Positions 6,738 through 7,549 of a stretch of 7,549 nt of DNA are shown piece by piece. The position numbers and the translations under genes are program-made. The stretch lies in assembly GCA_913009865.1 (NCBI GenBank), contig CAJVYK010000096.1:1-7549 (forward strand), read 5' to 3'. This stretch comes from an uncultured bacterium (GTDB lineage: Bacteria > Planctomycetota > Phycisphaerae > Sedimentisphaerales > Anaerobacaceae). Positions within the stretch are counted from its first letter, which is position 1. Every line of letters begins with the position of its first letter. The notes under the pieces are model-generated. The model was not told the DNA's origin, searched no databases, and saw nothing but the letters and a program-made list of their open reading frames with translations.

Positions 6738-6755
6738 AAAACCTTGCCCGGTTTT
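6738..6755. terminator. Weak terminator-like hairpin, possibly bidirectional
   Basis: AAAACC (6738-6743) pairs perfectly with GGTTTT (6750-6755) around a 6-nt loop, TTGCCC. With T's on the right arm and A's on the left it could work in either direction, but only two G-C pairs support it and no longer U tract follows. It may end the transcript of the membrane-protein gene, about 70 bp upstream. Confidence 0.3.
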
Positions 6756-6761
6756 GGTGCT

Positions 6762-6941
6762 TTACTTCAGCTTGCCGGCCAGTGCTGAACCAAATTCCCG
6801 CGCAAGTTTGCTGACTGTATTTCGGTCCTGGTTATCGTATGACGCCGACAGTAAAATTTGGCCTCTGCTGTATTGCAACCAGCCAAGTCTTAACAGCAGA
6901 ATCCACGGGCTTGAATATAAACGAAATTGCACATTATTCAA
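6762..6941 (-). CDS. Doubtful small ORF or gene remnant, 59 residues
   Basis: On the minus strand an open frame of 59 codons from a TTG (complement of 6939-6941) ends with TAA at 6762-6764. Its last part (DNQDRNTVSKLAREFGSALAGKLK) has a soluble, amphipathic-helix composition that looks more protein-like than its overlapping frames, and the terminator-like hairpin lies just beyond its stop. Against it: no ATG, no visible ribosome binding site, no family recognised, and the plus strand is also open across the same DNA. It may be chance or the tail of a decayed gene. Confidence 0.12.
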   Translation of the reverse strand: MNNVQFRLYSSPWILLLRLGWLQYSRGQILLSASYDNQDRNTVSKLAREFGSALAGKLK

Positions 6942-6981
6942 AACGTTTTTGTGGATTATTAGGGAATTTTGACGTAAAATC

Positions 6982-7023
6982 TTACTCGTAATTCATAGTT
7001 GGTGACTTATGGTTGGAGATTGG
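6982..7023 (+). repeat. Degenerate 7-bp tandem repeat (TRRYTNR, 6 copies) over the lipoprotein translation start
   Basis: Six consecutive heptads: TTACTCG, TAATTCA, TAGTTGG, TGACTTA, TGGTTGG, AGATTGG. Position 3 is always a purine, position 4 a pyrimidine, position 5 T, and position 7 a purine. The TGACTCG unit of the ribD array (minus strand) fits the same consensus. The last units contain the GGAG (7015-7018) that serves as ribosome binding site for GTG 7027. Confidence 0.6.
7015..7018 (+). promoter_or_regulatory. Shine-Dalgarno GGAG that decides the lipoprotein start
   Basis: GGAG lies eight bases before GTG 7027, good spacing. The in-frame ATG at 7009 has only GGTGA at very short spacing and would add six residues (with D4 and W5) in front of a standard signal peptide, so GTG 7027 is preferred. 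Confidence 0.6.
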
Positions 7024-7026
7024 GCT

Positions 7027-7549
7027 GTGCGTAAGTATGCTTTTTTATCTGTATTAGCGCTTTTGCTGATAGCGGGGTGTGCCGGTAAGGATAAGCCGGC
7101 TTTAAGCGAAGCTGAATTAGAGCGGATTCCTTTTGCCCAAAGAGAAGACCTTCCGCAAGCATCAGGCGGATTTGTCTTAGCTGTAGGCGGTGATACTATA
7201 ACCAGCGAAGAAGTAATTGCGGCACTGATAAAACGCTTCAGGCCGGTTGCGCAAAGAAATGATTTTGAGCGGTTCAAAGAGCAGGCCATGCCTGCGATTG
7301 AGCAGGCGCTTGTAACCAAAATATCGAATATCCTGCTTTACAACCAAGCCAAAAAGAAGGGGGGAGCGGATATTGACGAAGCTCTGGAAAAGGCGGCGGA
7401 AGCGGAAGTGAAAAGATTTATTGTCAGCTTCGAGGGCGATTCGGCCAAGGCTGAACAGGCCTTAAGGCAGAGGGGAATGAACTGGGACAGCTTTAAGGAA
7501 TATCAGAAAAAGATGATTCTCAGCCAATCCTACATATCATCGCAATTGC
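7027..7549 (+). CDS. Lipoprotein with SurA/PrsA-like N-terminal (foldase chaperone) domain, 5' part
   Basis: The gene runs off the right edge; 174 residues are visible. From GTG 7027 it begins with a typical lipoprotein signal peptide: MRKY, a hydrophobic stretch, then the lipobox LIAGC with C18 as the lipidated residue. A short linker follows, then VLAVGGDTITSEEVIAAL (about 50-67), the strand-helix start characteristic of SurA/PrsA-type peptidyl-prolyl isomerases (GD.IT..E). Long charged helices follow (FKEQAMPAIEQALVTKISNILLYNQAKKKG and WDSFKEYQKKMILSQSYI), as in the SurA N-terminal chaperone region. The parvulin PPIase domain, if present, would lie beyond the window. It probably helps fold exported proteins at a membrane. 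A foldase gene near mfd is an arrangement I recall from other bacteria; here the 5912-6667 gene lies between them. The ATG at 7009 is the alternative start. Domain assignment is likely; enzymatic activity cannot be judged. Confidence 0.8.
   Translation, partial: MRKYAFLSVLALLLIAGCAGKDKPALSEAELERIPFAQREDLPQASGGFVLAVGGDTITSEEVIAALIKRFRPVAQRNDFERFKEQAMPAIEQALVTKISNILLYNQAKKKGGADIDEALEKAAEAEVKRFIVSFEGDSAKAEQALRQRGMNWDSFKEYQKKMILSQSYISSQL

Larger units (their letters stand above)
6668..7026. other. Non-coding stretch between the membrane-protein and lipoprotein genes
   Basis: About 360 bp without a convincing gene. From left to right it holds a REP-like palindromic element (6689-6727), a weak terminator-like hairpin (6738-6755), a stretch with only doubtful ORFs on both strands (about 6760-6970), and a degenerate heptad array (6982-7023) running over the ribosome binding site of the next gene. 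A TTGACG at 6969-6974 resembles a -35 box, but no good -10 follows at normal spacing (TTCATA at 6992-6997 is poor). A promoter for the lipoprotein gene is therefore plausible but unproven. Confidence 0.6.

Noticed and set aside
6754..6972. Plus-strand 72-residue ORF in the intergenic region
   Set aside because: It starts at a TTG without a ribosome binding site, matches no family, is rich in residues typical of random frames, and overlaps other open frames on both strands.
7009..7026. ATG 7009 as lipoprotein start
   Set aside because: It would place GDW ahead of the normal MRKY signal-peptide start and lacks a properly spaced ribosome binding site; GTG 7027 has GGAG at eight bases.

Overview
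This is a gene-dense bacterial window, with every confident gene on the + strand. It looks like a member of the Planctomycetes, possibly a Phycisphaerae/Sedimentisphaerales-type lineage. That placement is an inference. It rests on a membrane protein at 5912-6667 with the NLSGLGKAMLIYA block and a C-terminal HNG...DG module, both typical of planctomycete proteins, and on a URO-D-family protein of the kind expanded in that phylum. No rRNA or other direct taxonomic marker is present.

Layout. At 1-345 is the 3' end of ligA, the NAD-dependent DNA ligase (end of the helix-hairpin-helix region plus BRCT domain). ribD (332-1504, riboflavin synthesis) overlaps it by 14 bp. A uroporphyrinogen-decarboxylase-family protein of MtaA-like type (1494-2519) overlaps ribD by 11 bp, and mfd (2535-5822, transcription-repair coupling factor) follows after 15 bp. 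These four form a tightly packed run, probably one transcription unit. Two members serve DNA maintenance (LigA, Mfd) and one makes a flavin precursor (RibD). The URO-D-family protein has no assignable substrate. After mfd the packing loosens. An AT-rich repeat tract leads to the membrane protein, then comes about 360 bp of non-coding DNA with a REP-like palindrome and a weak terminator-like hairpin. Last is the 5' part of a lipoprotein with a SurA/PrsA-like N-terminal region (7027 to the window end).

The main unexpected signal is a recurring 7-bp period. Five short tandem arrays of heptanucleotide units occur in 7.5 kb: 843-875 in ribD, 2832-2866 and 3105-3139 in mfd, 5834-5889 before the membrane protein, and 6982-7023 over the translation start of the lipoprotein. 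Three share a TRRYTNR / TGACTCG-like unit, and the ribD copy lies in the opposite orientation to the other two. At least two arrays appear to be in-frame insertions into conserved enzymes. They add about 9 residues next to the RibD reductase substrate loop and about 13 residues in the UvrA-interaction module of Mfd, judged from remembered family sequences. The behaviour resembles the heptanucleotide STRR repeats of filamentous cyanobacteria, but here the arrays sit inside housekeeping genes.

No CRISPR array, tRNA, rRNA, transposase or defence gene was seen.
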